Shown here one piece after another: positions 27,697 through 36,595 of a stretch of DNA of 64,000 nt. The stretch comes from Lysinibacillus sp. OF-1. GTDB taxonomy: Bacteria > Bacillota > Bacilli > Bacillales_A > Planococcaceae. The translations under genes were made by a program, and so were the position numbers. The stretch's first letter is position 1. Each line of letters opens with the position of its first letter. The stretch is from the NCBI RefSeq assembly GCF_028356935.1, contig NZ_CP102798.1, positions 558,001 through 622,000 of the forward strand, given 5' to 3'. The notes beneath the pieces were generated by a model. It was not told the origin of the DNA, ran no database searches, and saw nothing but the letters and a program-made list of their open reading frames with translations.

Positions 27697-27721
27697 ACCT
27701 AGTACATCTATTGTGCTAGGT
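27697..27721 (+). terminator. Probable glpX terminator
   Basis: ACCTAGTACA (27697-27706) pairs with TGTGCTAGGT (27712-27721), one U-G pair, loop TCTAT. The following ACCTTCTTCTT is only a weak T-tract. The rest of the 226-base gap before rho shows nothing else clear. Confidence 0.55.
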
Positions 27722-27901
27722 ACCTTCTTCTTAAATTAACCATCCCATATTTTAAGGCAATGTTTAGTTGTATGGTAGAAAGTGTATCAGTAGTTATTAT
27801 TAAACTCAGGCTACCATATAAGCATTAACAGAGCCTATCGAAAACTTCAATGATAACCCCAATAATTGTATTATATTTTGAAAAAGACTGGAGTTGTGCA
27901 T

Positions 27902-29185
27902 ATGTCTACATTGACAATCGCTCAATTAGAAAACATGACGTTAAAAGAGCTTTACGCCCTCGCACGCCAATATAAAATTTCATATTATAGCAAGCTAACG
28001 AAAAAAGAATTAATATTTGCTATTTTGAAAACGCGTTCAGAGCAAGAGGGCTATTTCTTTATGGAAGGCGTATTAGAAATTGTTTCGCAAGAGGGCTTTG
28101 GCTTCCTACGACCAATAAACTACTCACCAAGTAAAGAAGATATTTATATTTCTGCATCTCAAATCCGTCGCTTTGACCTACGTAATGGGGACAAGGTGTC
28201 TGGGAAGGTGCGACCACCGAAGGAAAATGAACGCTATTACGGCCTTTTACAAGTAGATGCTGTCAATGGCGAAGATCCTGAAGTAGCAAAGGAACGTGTG
28301 CATTTCCCTGCATTAACACCTTTATATCCTGATCGACAAATTAAGCTTGAAACAACACAGCGCAATTTATCAACACGTATAATGGATTTAGTGGCTCCTG
28401 TAGGTTTTGGTCAGCGTGGTTTAATCGTTGCACCACCAAAGGCAGGGAAAACATCTTTATTAAAAGAAATTGCAAACGCTATTACAACCAATCATCCAGA
28501 AGCTGAATTAATTGTCTTGCTGATTGATGAACGTCCTGAGGAAGTGACAGATATTGAACGTTCTGTAAATGCAGATGTTGTCAGCTCAACATTTGATGAA
28601 GTACCAGAGAATCACGTGAAAGTGGCAGAAATTGTATTAGAACGTGCACGCCGTTTAGTTGAACATAAGCGTGATGTTATCATTTTAATGGACTCTATCA
28701 CGCGTTTAGCACGTGCTTTTAACTTAGTCATTCCGCCAAGTGGACGTACACTTTCAGGTGGTATTGATCCTGCTGCTTTCCATAGACCAAAACGTTTCTT
28801 TGGTTCAGCTCGTAATATTGAAGAAGGCGGTAGCTTAACAATTTTAGCAACAGCTTTAGTCGATACAGGCTCTCGTATGGATGAAGTCATCTATGAAGAA
28901 TTTAAAGGTACAGGTAACTTAGAGCTTCATCTAGACCGTCAGTTGGCGGAGCGCCGTATTTTCCCTGCGCTTGATATTCGCCGCTCAGGTACACGTAAAG
29001 AAGAGCTTCTTCTTGAGCCAGAACAGCTTGAAAAACTATGGGCGATCCGTAAAACATTTTCAGATGCGCCTGATTTTGCAGAGCGCTTCCTGAAAAAGCT
29101 GCGCACGACAAAATCAAATGAAGAATTTTTTGAGAAATTGAACGAAGATATGAAAAAAGCCACAAAAGGTAAGGGGCTACTTTAA
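27902..29185 (+). CDS. rho: Transcription termination factor Rho
   Basis: This 427-residue hexameric RNA-dependent helicase is the same length as B. subtilis Rho. The N-terminal Rho_N helix bundle is [20 protein letters not shown], the CSD RNA-binding domain includes [15 protein letters not shown], and the ATPase has Walker [13 protein letters not shown] near residue 180 and Walker [18 protein letters not shown]. The Q-loop and R-loop segments are intact ([17 protein letters not shown]). ATG 27902 follows TGGAG; the upstream TTG 27866 lies 12 codons earlier. rpmE, its usual next gene, is displaced by 10.9 kb here. Confidence 0.97.
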   Translation: MSTLTIAQLENMTLKELYALARQYKISYYSKLTKKELIFAILKTRSEQEGYFFMEGVLEIVSQEGFGFLRPINYSPSKEDIYISASQIRRFDLRNGDKVSGKVRPPKENERYYGLLQVDAVNGEDPEVAKERVHFPALTPLYPDRQIKLETTQRNLSTRIMDLVAPVGFGQRGLIVAPPKAGKTSLLKEIANAITTNHPEAELIVLLIDERPEEVTDIERSVNADVVSSTFDEVPENHVKVAEIVLERARRLVEHKRDVIILMDSITRLARAFNLVIPPSGRTLSGGIDPAAFHRPKRFFGSARNIEEGGSLTILATALVDTGSRMDEVIYEEFKGTGNLELHLDRQLAERRIFPALDIRRSGTRKEELLLEPEQLEKLWAIRKTFSDAPDFAERFLKKLRTTKSNEEFFEKLNEDMKKATKGKGLL

Positions 29186-29235
29186 CTTAAAATTTAGTTA
29201 GCTCTTCATATTGCTGATTATAATCTTCAGAAAAG

Positions 29236-29273
29236 AATCACCATTAACTAAAATTAGTTGATGGTGATTTTTT
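29236..29273 (+). terminator. rho terminator
   Basis: AATCACCATTAACT (29236-29249) pairs with AGTTGATGGTGATT (29256-29269) with one U-G pair, then TTTT. Confidence 0.88.
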
Positions 29274-29457
29274 GTGATATAAAAAGGAAAATATTGTATG
29301 ATTGTATAATCATTTTCCTAATACTATTTTACTGATAAAGGGAGCTAGAAACTAAATGTATCAAAATAGAAACTATGAAATTTGAATTAAAAAACTACAA
29401 TTTACCATAAATGTATTGTATAATTATGTTATTATACATAAGGAATGGTGATTTTTA

Positions 29458-30840
29458 ATGAGATTTTGCATAAGTTGTGGTGAAAAAAATAGTGAAGAAG
29501 TATTGTATTGTACAAATTGTGGCAATAGTCTTAGCGATGTACAAGATAAAACATCTATGAAAATTGAACCAAAACTAAGTGCTCAAAAGAAGCATCGTAA
29601 AAAAATGACTAAAAAACAGAAATGGATATTTTCTATCTCAAGTGTCCTACTATTAGTTCTTGCTATTACACATTTCGTTTTAAGTAGCATTTATGAGCCA
29701 ACTAAGCAGATTAGTGCGATGAATGATGCGTATAATAATCAAGATAAAGATGCTTTCTTTCAAGAGTTTGAAGTTAAAGAGGGCACTGTAGCAGATGCTC
29801 AAAATTTTTATGCGATTGTTAAAGAGTACGGTTGGACAAATTTGAGAAATCAACTTACATATGAAGTAGAACGTATTATGAATAATGAAAATCCAGATAT
29901 TATATACAATGGGGGTGAATTTATTTCTGTACATAGTAAACCTATTTTATTTGGGTTGTATGACAGGGTTGAATTCATCATTATTCCGACTGAAGTGTTT
30001 ATTTATGCACCTTTTAAAAATATGACTTTACAGTTTGGGGATAAGGAAATTGTCAGTAAGAGTGATGAGGAAAATGTAGGATTTGGTCACTATATTCCAG
30101 GAGAGTATGCTTGGTCTTATAGTTATGAAGGTGGTTATATACCTTTAGCAGACGAAGGAAAACTAATGCTTGAAGCACAAGCAGACAATATTGCACAAAT
30201 TGATGTAGACTGGGGTTTCCAAACAGTATCTGTAGACTCCGATTTAGAGGATGCGATTTTATATGTAAATGGAAAATCGACTGAAAAAAAAGTAAGTGAA
30301 TTAAGAGAGCTTTATCCTGCGAAACTAAATAGTAAAATAGAAGTTTATGCACAAAGTCAAGATAAAGATGGTAAAACGGTAAAGTCAGATGTATTGCCAC
30401 TAGATAGTGATACTATTTATTTACCATTTGAACATATTCGAACGGAACAAAAATTAGCAGAACATGAAGATATCATAAGGGATATTTATAAAAATTTCCG
30501 CTCAGACTATTCCTCTGCTATTCGATACACAAATTTTGATTACATAGGTGATTATTTCAGAGAGGGAAGTAAAATAAAAAAAGATTATGCGAAATTTGTA
30601 ACGGATCATGATAATATTCCTGGCTATAACTATGAATTTTTGTTAAATGAAATAATATCATTTAATACATTATCAGATAAACAATTTGAGTTACAGTCAT
30701 ATGAAACTTTTAATTATTCTTCAGATAAAGAAGGTTCTATTAACTATGAACGTAAAAAGAAATATATTTTCTCATTTGAAAATGGAAAATACTTTATTGA
30801 TGAAATTGTGGATTTAGATACGAAAAAGACAAAATTATAG
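29458..30840 (+). CDS. TcaA-like zinc-ribbon membrane protein
   Basis: This 460-residue protein resembles the TcaA/YvbJ family. The N-terminal zinc ribbon has CISCGEKN and CTNCGNSL (four cysteines, residues 4-27), followed by a basic cytoplasmic stretch (KKHRKKMTKKQK), one transmembrane helix at about 59-80 and a long extracellular part with repeated NTF2-like/TcaA domains. S. aureus TcaA has the same length and is linked to glycopeptide susceptibility and cell-wall stress; the function here is inferred only. ATG follows AAGGAATGGTG. The next gene, 14 bases on, also starts with a zinc ribbon. The pair is absent between rho and rpmE in B. subtilis, so it is an accessory insertion. Confidence 0.75.
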   Translation: MRFCISCGEKNSEEVLYCTNCGNSLSDVQDKTSMKIEPKLSAQKKHRKKMTKKQKWIFSISSVLLLVLAITHFVLSSIYEPTKQISAMNDAYNNQDKDAFFQEFEVKEGTVADAQNFYAIVKEYGWTNLRNQLTYEVERIMNNENPDIIYNGGEFISVHSKPILFGLYDRVEFIIIPTEVFIYAPFKNMTLQFGDKEIVSKSDEENVGFGHYIPGEYAWSYSYEGGYIPLADEGKLMLEAQADNIAQIDVDWGFQTVSVDSDLEDAILYVNGKSTEKKVSELRELYPAKLNSKIEVYAQSQDKDGKTVKSDVLPLDSDTIYLPFEHIRTEQKLAEHEDIIRDIYKNFRSDYSSAIRYTNFDYIGDYFREGSKIKKDYAKFVTDHDNIPGYNYEFLLNEIISFNTLSDKQFELQSYETFNYSSDKEGSINYERKKKYIFSFENGKYFIDEIVDLDTKKTKL

Positions 30841-30854
30841 TGAGGTATGTGTAG

Positions 30855-31667
30855 ATGAAAAATTGTTTAACATGTGGACATTCGCAGGAGGATGGAAAAT
30901 TCTGTGGGAAATGCGGGACTCCACTAGAAAGCGCTGCTCTTGAACAAGCAGCAACAATAAATAATATGACGGATTATCAAAATCAGCCGCAGCCACAAGC
31001 CGGACAGGCTGCTCAGGAAACTTCGCACAGTAGTGATCAAATTGAATTATTAAAAAAACAATCTAAATTATACTTTAATCATTTTCTAGAACAATTAAAA
31101 AAACCATCTGCAGGTTTTAATGTAGAAATAGCTTGGAAAAATAATCTTACTAGTATGATTATCTATGTTTTAATTACGGCTTTATCTGTATTTTTATTAA
31201 TAAAAAGTTTCACTTCACGGACGTTTGGGCTTTTCGAAAGTTATGGACCTTCTATAATTCAAGTGATTCTATATGTGTCATTATTTCTAATTTTACTAAT
31301 GGCGATAAACGTATTAGCCATATTCTTAACTTCAAAATTATTTTCTGAAAACCTCAGTTTTACAAATGTGATTAGTAAAATAGGAAGTTACTACGCTCTT
31401 CCTATTGCAGTTACGATTTTAAGTATTTTATTTGGCTTGTTGAAATCTTATACATATTCCATGATTATGTTATATATTGGATTTGTGTTAGCTATCGGGA
31501 TCATACCTATTTTTGTTATGGTTAAATTATTGAGTAATACATCTAAAATTATTGATAATTTCTATAGTTTTATTTTTTATCTAGTTGTAACAGCTATCTT
31601 AACTTCAATTATCTTCTCTTTTATTATTGACTCAACAATAGGGGACTATTTAAGTTTTTTAATATAA
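30855..31667 (+). CDS. Zinc-ribbon polytopic membrane protein (Yip1-like), unknown function
   Basis: This 270-residue protein has an N-terminal zinc ribbon CLTCGHSQ and CGKCGTPL, a Gln/Ala-rich low-complexity linker (residues 28-60), an amphipathic region, then five or six hydrophobic segments from about residue 95 to the end. The layout resembles YIP1-family proteins with a zinc-ribbon head, though no specific homologue is recognised. It starts 14 bases after the TcaA-like gene and was probably co-transcribed with it, suggesting a joint envelope role. GAGG (30842-30845) precedes ATG 30855. The decayed rpmE copy begins 73 bases downstream. Confidence 0.65.
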   Translation: MKNCLTCGHSQEDGKFCGKCGTPLESAALEQAATINNMTDYQNQPQPQAGQAAQETSHSSDQIELLKKQSKLYFNHFLEQLKKPSAGFNVEIAWKNNLTSMIIYVLITALSVFLLIKSFTSRTFGLFESYGPSIIQVILYVSLFLILLMAINVLAIFLTSKLFSENLSFTNVISKIGSYYALPIAVTILSILFGLLKSYTYSMIMLYIGFVLAIGIIPIFVMVKLLSNTSKIIDNFYSFIFYLVVTAILTSIIFSFIIDSTIGDYLSFLI

Positions 31668-31740
31668 GAAATTAATAGCTTCAAAGAAAATTATTGAAGA
31701 GAAGACAGTTCACAAATACGTATCCATATGGCACTAACAC

Positions 31741-31880
31741 ATGGACAAGTTATTTTATCAAAAAGAAGCAACCTTCTAGTATTGTTGTCTTGTTCTGCAA
31801 CGAAGGACCCTCATTCATATTAGACGTTAAAATTTGGCGTCTGGATGATCCTTTGAATAAAAAGAGGCTTTAAAAACAAT
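31741..31880 (+). pseudogene. Decayed copy of rpmE (ribosomal protein L31)
   Basis: The stretch aligns by eye along the intact rpmE at 40051-40254. ATGGACAAG...AAAGAAGCAAC matches the gene start. GTTCTGCAACGAA is an exact match to the FCNE codons, and GGCGTCTG and TTTAAAAAC match the 3' end. In one frame the remnant reads FCNEGPSF, where intact L31 has FCNECHPF. It carries an in-frame TAG after codon 12, a 1-base frameshift, an internal deletion of about 44 bases (losing the first zinc-binding CxC) and a second of about 12 bases. It is followed by a terminator nearly identical to that of the intact gene. It cannot encode L31. Confidence 0.82.
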
Positions 31881-31889
31881 TGTTTGTTT

Positions 31890-31925
31890 AATACCTGCCA
31901 AGTTCGCGCTTGGCAGGTATTTTTG
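31890..31925 (+). terminator. Terminator behind the rpmE remnant
   Basis: AATACCTGCCAAG (31890-31902) pairs perfectly with CTTGGCAGGTATT (31909-31921), loop TTCGCG, then TTT. The hairpin and preceding GTTTAATACC are repeated at 40260-40300 after intact rpmE. Confidence 0.93.
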
Positions 31926-31951
31926 TATATGTTTTATTTTATAAATGTATA

Positions 31952-31980
31952 TTGAAATTGATAATCATTATCAATATAAT
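31952..31980 (+). promoter_or_regulatory. Siderophore operon promoter with consensus Fur box
   Basis: TTGAAA (31952-31957), 17 bases, TATAAT (31975-31980). The spacer contains TGATAATCATTATCA (31959-31973), a perfect 7-1-7 Fur box. Iron-loaded Fur would block the promoter, so the islet is expected to be switched on by iron starvation. Confidence 0.93.
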
Positions 31981-32015
31981 GAGGCTATAAAGTATGTTTA
32001 TTGAAGGAGACGAAG

Positions 32016-33917
32016 ATGAATTATGACGCTTATATGCTTCTTTGGCAAAATGCATTTATCCAGTTGAAGCAAATCGATTACATAAATAAATCAGATGTTC
32101 ATGTGTCAAAGGTTTTAACATATAGCTCGTTTCTTATTGTCACAGGAGGTGGTGCACAGGTTGTCATTGATGATCAACCCTATCACGTGCAGCGCTTCAG
32201 TATTTTTCATATAGGAAAATCTCAATGCCTTCAGATTACAGCACAACAGAGTGTTAGCTACTTTCTCATTAGCTATAAGGGGGATGTCATGTACAAAGAT
32301 GCTTTTATGCAACATTTGCACATGCATTATCAACCATTTCAAACACATTTTTCATGTGTACCCGCTAATCCGATCGTCATTCACAGTATCCTTCAAGATA
32401 TGTACAGTAAATGGCAATCTGGTTCCATTCAGGAGCATTTATCTGTAAGGGCCTCCTTCTATGAGCTTGTCTATCATGTCTTTCGAGAATTATCGGAAGG
32501 GCAAGGTAAACCACATGAGATGGATAAGGCAGAAGCTGCACGATTGTTTATTAAGCAACACATTCATCAACCACTATCTATACAGACATTAGCAGATATG
32601 CTTCAGATTAGTACACGGCATTTATTACGCATCTTTAAAGCGCGTTATGAAATAGGTCCACAAATTTATTTACAGCAATTGAGAATAGAGCAAGCTAAGC
32701 AGTATTTATTAACCAATCAATATGGCATTAAAGAAATTGCCATTTCTCTTGGTTTTGAAGATGAATATTATTTTAGTCGTGCTTTTAAAAAAGCAACAAA
32801 TATGGCTCCAAGTAGCTTTAGGCTGAAATATACAGCTAGTATGTCCGAAATTGCCATTACAAATGAGAATCATTTTCAATACAATAATAATCAGCTCGCG
32901 CAAGCAAAACGATTTGAGAATGGAGAAAATGAAATCATGATGAGAAAGATGATTCAGCATATAAAGCTACCTTTTTTACTAAGCCTGATTGTTTTACTGG
33001 CAGCATGTAATGAAGATACGAGCCAATCTAAGGTTGACGAACAAACTTCGTCTGATACGGCAGAGACTAGAACCGTAACAGATGATAGTGGACGCGAAGT
33101 TGAAATTCCAGTGAAGGCAGAGAGAATCGTAACCGATTGGTATCTTGGGCAAATTTTAGCGTTAGATGTTGTACCAGTTGGAGGCGTAACGGCTAACCTT
33201 GATTATGCAGCTTTCTTAAAGCAACACTATAAGGATGGGGAAATTACGAATATTGGTACAGATGGTAAGGTATCATTAGAAAAAGTTTTAGAGTTAAAGC
33301 CAGACTTGATTATTACTTGGAATGTGGAAGATGTAGCAAAATATGAAAAAATTGCCCCGACAATTGTCTTCGCTGAAGATGCTCATCAATCAGCGATTGA
33401 GGAAATTAAGGCAATGGGAAATTACTTAGGAAGACAAGCAGAGGCTGAAAACTTTACAAAAGAATTTGAAGACCGTATAGCAAAAGCTAAGGAAAAAATC
33501 ATGGATGTGACTCCAGAAGGATCCACATTTACTATTTATGAAATGTTTGAAAAAAATGCAACAATTGTGGGGCAATCAAGTGTATCAGGCGGTAGAGCAC
33601 TCTATCAAATTTTGGGTATGAAACCTCAAGAAAAGGTGCAGGAGATTTTTGATACAAAGGAAGCAAGTAATGGACGTTATGAGATTTCCTATGAAGTAGT
33701 AGGTGATTATGTAGGTGACTATAACTTCATGATTAATTTCTTTAACAAAGATGGCCAGTTGCCAGCAACGTGGACAAATTTAGATGTCGTTAAAAATAAT
33801 CAAGTATTAGAGCTTCCATCTGAATATTATTTTGCTTCTGATCCGCTCTCTGGCTTACATCAAGCTGAAGAACTAGCTGACAAAATAGTTGATTTTACGA
33901 AGGCTCAGCAACAATAA
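32016..33917 (+). CDS. AraC-family regulator fused in frame to a siderophore-binding lipoprotein
   Basis: The 633-residue frame joins two proteins. Residues 1 to about 170 are a cupin-like sensor. About 175-280 are the two AraC helix-turn-helix motifs (LSIQTLADMLQISTRHLLRIF, then GIKEIAISLGFEDEYYFSRAFKK). A 30-residue linker follows. From residue 308 a complete lipoprotein signal appears, with lipobox LLAAC (Cys331) and an FeuA/FhuD-type binding domain (VTDDSGREVEIPVKAERIV to the end). No stop separates them. An internal ATGATG at 32937 with TGGAGA upstream could start the lipoprotein alone. B. subtilis Btr is also AraC plus binding domain but has no signal sequence. ATG 32016 is set by AAGGAG (32004-32009). 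Confidence 0.88.
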   Translation: MNYDAYMLLWQNAFIQLKQIDYINKSDVHVSKVLTYSSFLIVTGGGAQVVIDDQPYHVQRFSIFHIGKSQCLQITAQQSVSYFLISYKGDVMYKDAFMQHLHMHYQPFQTHFSCVPANPIVIHSILQDMYSKWQSGSIQEHLSVRASFYELVYHVFRELSEGQGKPHEMDKAEAARLFIKQHIHQPLSIQTLADMLQISTRHLLRIFKARYEIGPQIYLQQLRIEQAKQYLLTNQYGIKEIAISLGFEDEYYFSRAFKKATNMAPSSFRLKYTASMSEIAITNENHFQYNNNQLAQAKRFENGENEIMMRKMIQHIKLPFLLSLIVLLAACNEDTSQSKVDEQTSSDTAETRTVTDDSGREVEIPVKAERIVTDWYLGQILALDVVPVGGVTANLDYAAFLKQHYKDGEITNIGTDGKVSLEKVLELKPDLIITWNVEDVAKYEKIAPTIVFAEDAHQSAIEEIKAMGNYLGRQAEAENFTKEFEDRIAKAKEKIMDVTPEGSTFTIYEMFEKNATIVGQSSVSGGRALYQILGMKPQEKVQEIFDTKEASNGRYEISYEVVGDYVGDYNFMINFFNKDGQLPATWTNLDVVKNNQVLELPSEYYFASDPLSGLHQAEELADKIVDFTKAQQQ

Positions 33918-33930
33918 CTGTGAAAACATG

Positions 33931-33968
33931 TGAGCTATCTGTATGTAGAATCAGATAGCTCATTTATT
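33931..33968 (+). terminator. Terminator between the binding-protein gene and the ABC exporter
   Basis: TGAGCTATCTG (33931-33941) pairs perfectly with CAGATAGCTCA (33952-33962), then TTTATT. The short T-tract suggests partial readthrough, which would make the receptor more abundant than downstream genes. Confidence 0.75.
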
Positions 33969-34004
33969 AGATACGAAAATGACATTACCATAGGAGGTTG
34001 CAAC

Positions 34005-35729
34005 ATGTTATTAAGGCGCTTTTTTTCATATTATAAACCCTATAAAGGTTTATTCATTTTAGATTTTAGCTGTGCGATATTAGTGGCACTAATCGAGCTG
34101 GCATTTCCACTTGTTTTAAATAAAGTAATTGATGATATTCTGCCAGATGGGGAATTAAAATGGATTCTTATGGCAAGTTTATTGCTGTTTGGTCTATATA
34201 TTTTCAATTCTATTCTTCACTTTATCGTATCGTACTGGGGGCATATGCTAGGGATTAATATTGAAACAGATATGAGGAAGGAATCTTTTAGCCATGTGCA
34301 AAAACTATCTTTCCGATATTTTGATAACAATAAAACAGGGCATCTTGTTTCTCGATTAACGAACGATTTAATGGATATTGGTGAACTTGCTCACCATGGT
34401 CCAGAGGATATTTTTATTGCGGCAATGACGATTATTGGGACGTTTGGGGTTATGTACTATATTGATCCAACCTTTACAATTCTTATTTTCTTACTTGTAC
34501 CGATCATTTTAATTTTAACGATTATTTTTGGGAAGTTAATGTCCAAAGCATTCCGTCAAATGTTCGGAGATATCGCAGATTTCAATGCGCGAGTTGAAAA
34601 TAATGTAAGTGGTATTCGTGTGGTACAGGCTTTCACAAATGAAGATCATGAGATTAAACGCTTTAAAGTAAATAATGAACGATTCCGTATGACAAAGCTG
34701 TTCTCCTATAAAGTAATGGCTTGGAATGAGGCTATTTCAGGCATACTCACTAAAGTATTATCACTCTTTACTTTATTTGTAGGAGCGTATTTTGTTTTAA
34801 ATGGACATATAACAAATGGAGATTTTATCGCATTTATTTTACTATCAGGTATTCTTTTAGGCCCAATTAACAAAATTAATATGTTTATAGAAAGCTATCC
34901 GAAAGGTATGGCAGGATTTAGACGCTATATCGAATTTTTAGAAACGGAACCTGAAATTGCGGATCGTCCAGAGGCAAAAATGGTTGATGAAATTAATGGC
35001 GAAATTACTTTCTCCGATGTATCGTTTGGCTATGCTGCCAATAACCGTGCCCTACATCATATTAATTTAAAAGTAAATCCTGGCGAAACCGTTGCCTTGG
35101 TAGGTCCATCTGGTGCAGGGAAATCAACAATCTGTAGTTTATTGCCACGTTTTTATGAAGTCAATGAAGGATCCATTAGTATTGATGGTATGGATATACG
35201 CGATTTTAAACTGCATTCCTTACGTTCGCATATTGGGATTGTCCAGCAGGATGTCTTTTTATTCGATGGTACCATTCGTGAAAATATTGCCTATGGTGAT
35301 TTAAATGCCAGTGAAGAAGATATTTGGTATGCAGCACAACGAGCGCAACTGACGGATGTCATCAATGCTCTACCTGAAGGTATGGATACATTAATTGGTG
35401 AGCGTGGTGTGAAATTATCAGGTGGTCAAAAGCAAAGATTATCCATTGCCCGTATTTTCTTGAAAAACCCAAAAATCTTAATACTAGATGAAGCAACATC
35501 TGCATTGGATACAGAAACTGAACAAGCTATCCAACAGGCATTAAATGAACTTTCCATTGGACGTACTACATTAGTGATTGCTCACCGATTAGCAACAATT
35601 AAGGATGCAGACAGAATTGTCGTTGTGTCGAAAAAGGGCATCATTGAAGAAGGTACACACGAGCAATTAATGGAACGCCAAAATGCTTACTATGGCTTGT
35701 ATACAGCTCAATTTGGTTTACAAATGTAA
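34005..35729 (+). CDS. ABC transporter, exporter type (fused membrane and ATPase domains)
   Basis: This 574-residue half-transporter has a six-helix type IV (B-family exporter) membrane domain at about 1-310 and an ATPase at about 335-574: Walker A GPSGAGKST, signature LSGGQKQRLS, Walker B ILILDEATSALD and IAHRLATI. It probably works as a homodimer. ATG 34005 follows AGGAGG (33993-33998); an earlier GTG would place the N-terminus inside a terminator hairpin. The family includes drug and lipid exporters. In this operon it may export a siderophore or a metal-chelate degradation product, but no biosynthetic genes are present, so the substrate is open. Confidence 0.85.
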   Translation: MLLRRFFSYYKPYKGLFILDFSCAILVALIELAFPLVLNKVIDDILPDGELKWILMASLLLFGLYIFNSILHFIVSYWGHMLGINIETDMRKESFSHVQKLSFRYFDNNKTGHLVSRLTNDLMDIGELAHHGPEDIFIAAMTIIGTFGVMYYIDPTFTILIFLLVPIILILTIIFGKLMSKAFRQMFGDIADFNARVENNVSGIRVVQAFTNEDHEIKRFKVNNERFRMTKLFSYKVMAWNEAISGILTKVLSLFTLFVGAYFVLNGHITNGDFIAFILLSGILLGPINKINMFIESYPKGMAGFRRYIEFLETEPEIADRPEAKMVDEINGEITFSDVSFGYAANNRALHHINLKVNPGETVALVGPSGAGKSTICSLLPRFYEVNEGSISIDGMDIRDFKLHSLRSHIGIVQQDVFLFDGTIRENIAYGDLNASEEDIWYAAQRAQLTDVINALPEGMDTLIGERGVKLSGGQKQRLSIARIFLKNPKILILDEATSALDTETEQAIQQALNELSIGRTTLVIAHRLATIKDADRIVVVSKKGIIEEGTHEQLMERQNAYYGLYTAQFGLQM

Positions 35730-35767
35730 GAGTGGAACGCATTCTCAAAAATGAAAGGAAGTTAAAG

Positions 35768-36562
35768 ATGTCAGTACTCGAAATAGATCATGTTGCGATT
35801 GGTTATTCTTCAGCGCTCATCGTCAACGATTTAAGTGTGGAGATTCCTAAAGGGCAAATCTCCACAATCATCGGCCCAAATGGTTGTGGCAAGTCTACTT
35901 TATTAAAGGCTGTTGCCCGTGTATTACGAACACAAAATGGAGCTGTCTATTTAGATGGCAAGGCGATACATCAATTAAAAACGAAAGATGTGGCCAAAAG
36001 AATGGCTATTTTACCTCAAACAGCAACAGCACCCGGAGGATTAACGGTTTTTGAATTGGTATCATATGGTCGCTTTCCTCACCAAGTTGGGTTTGGTTCC
36101 TTGCAAAAGGAAGACTACGAATATATCCACTGGGCGATTGATGTAACGGGGCTAAGAGAATTTAGTGATCGACCAATTGAAGCATTATCAGGTGGCCAGC
36201 GTCAGAGAGTATGGATTGCTATGGCATTGGCGCAAGGCACGGATATTTTAGTACTGGATGAACCAACAACTTATTTAGATTTAGCGCACCAGCTAGATAT
36301 ATTATTGCTACTGCAAAAACTAAATAAGGAAGAAGGACGAACAATTATCATGGTCTTGCATGATTTAAATCATGCGTCACGATTCTCCCACTTCATAATG
36401 GCTATGAGAGACGGCGATTTAATGGTGAACGGTAGTCCAAAAGAAGTGATGACAAAGGAAAATCTACAAAAAGTATTTAATATCGATGCAGAAATGGCTG
36501 TTTGTCCATATAGTAAAAATCCAATCTGCCTATCTTATCAGTTGTACGACATGAAGGAATAA
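35768..36562 (+). CDS. Iron-siderophore ABC transporter ATPase
   Basis: This 264-residue FepC/FecE-type ATPase has Walker A GPNGCGKST near residue 37, Q-loop ILPQTA, signature LSGGQRQRVW near 141, Walker B ILVLDEPTTYLDLAHQ and H-loop VLHDLNHASRF. It ends with CPYSKNPICLSY, a cysteine-containing tail common in this family. It energises the two FecCD permeases downstream. ATG 35768 follows AAAGGAAG; the upstream GTG 35732 precedes that site. It is 39 bases after the exporter and in the same transcript. Confidence 0.92.
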   Translation: MSVLEIDHVAIGYSSALIVNDLSVEIPKGQISTIIGPNGCGKSTLLKAVARVLRTQNGAVYLDGKAIHQLKTKDVAKRMAILPQTATAPGGLTVFELVSYGRFPHQVGFGSLQKEDYEYIHWAIDVTGLREFSDRPIEALSGGQRQRVWIAMALAQGTDILVLDEPTTYLDLAHQLDILLLLQKLNKEEGRTIIMVLHDLNHASRFSHFIMAMRDGDLMVNGSPKEVMTKENLQKVFNIDAEMAVCPYSKNPICLSYQLYDMKE

Positions 36563-36595
36563 AAGTTTAATTGAAAGTTATGAGGAGGAAGTAAA

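Noticed and set aside
33930..34004. Longer N-terminus for the ABC exporter
   Set aside because: It would translate the hairpin at 33931-33962; AGGAGG supports ATG 34005.
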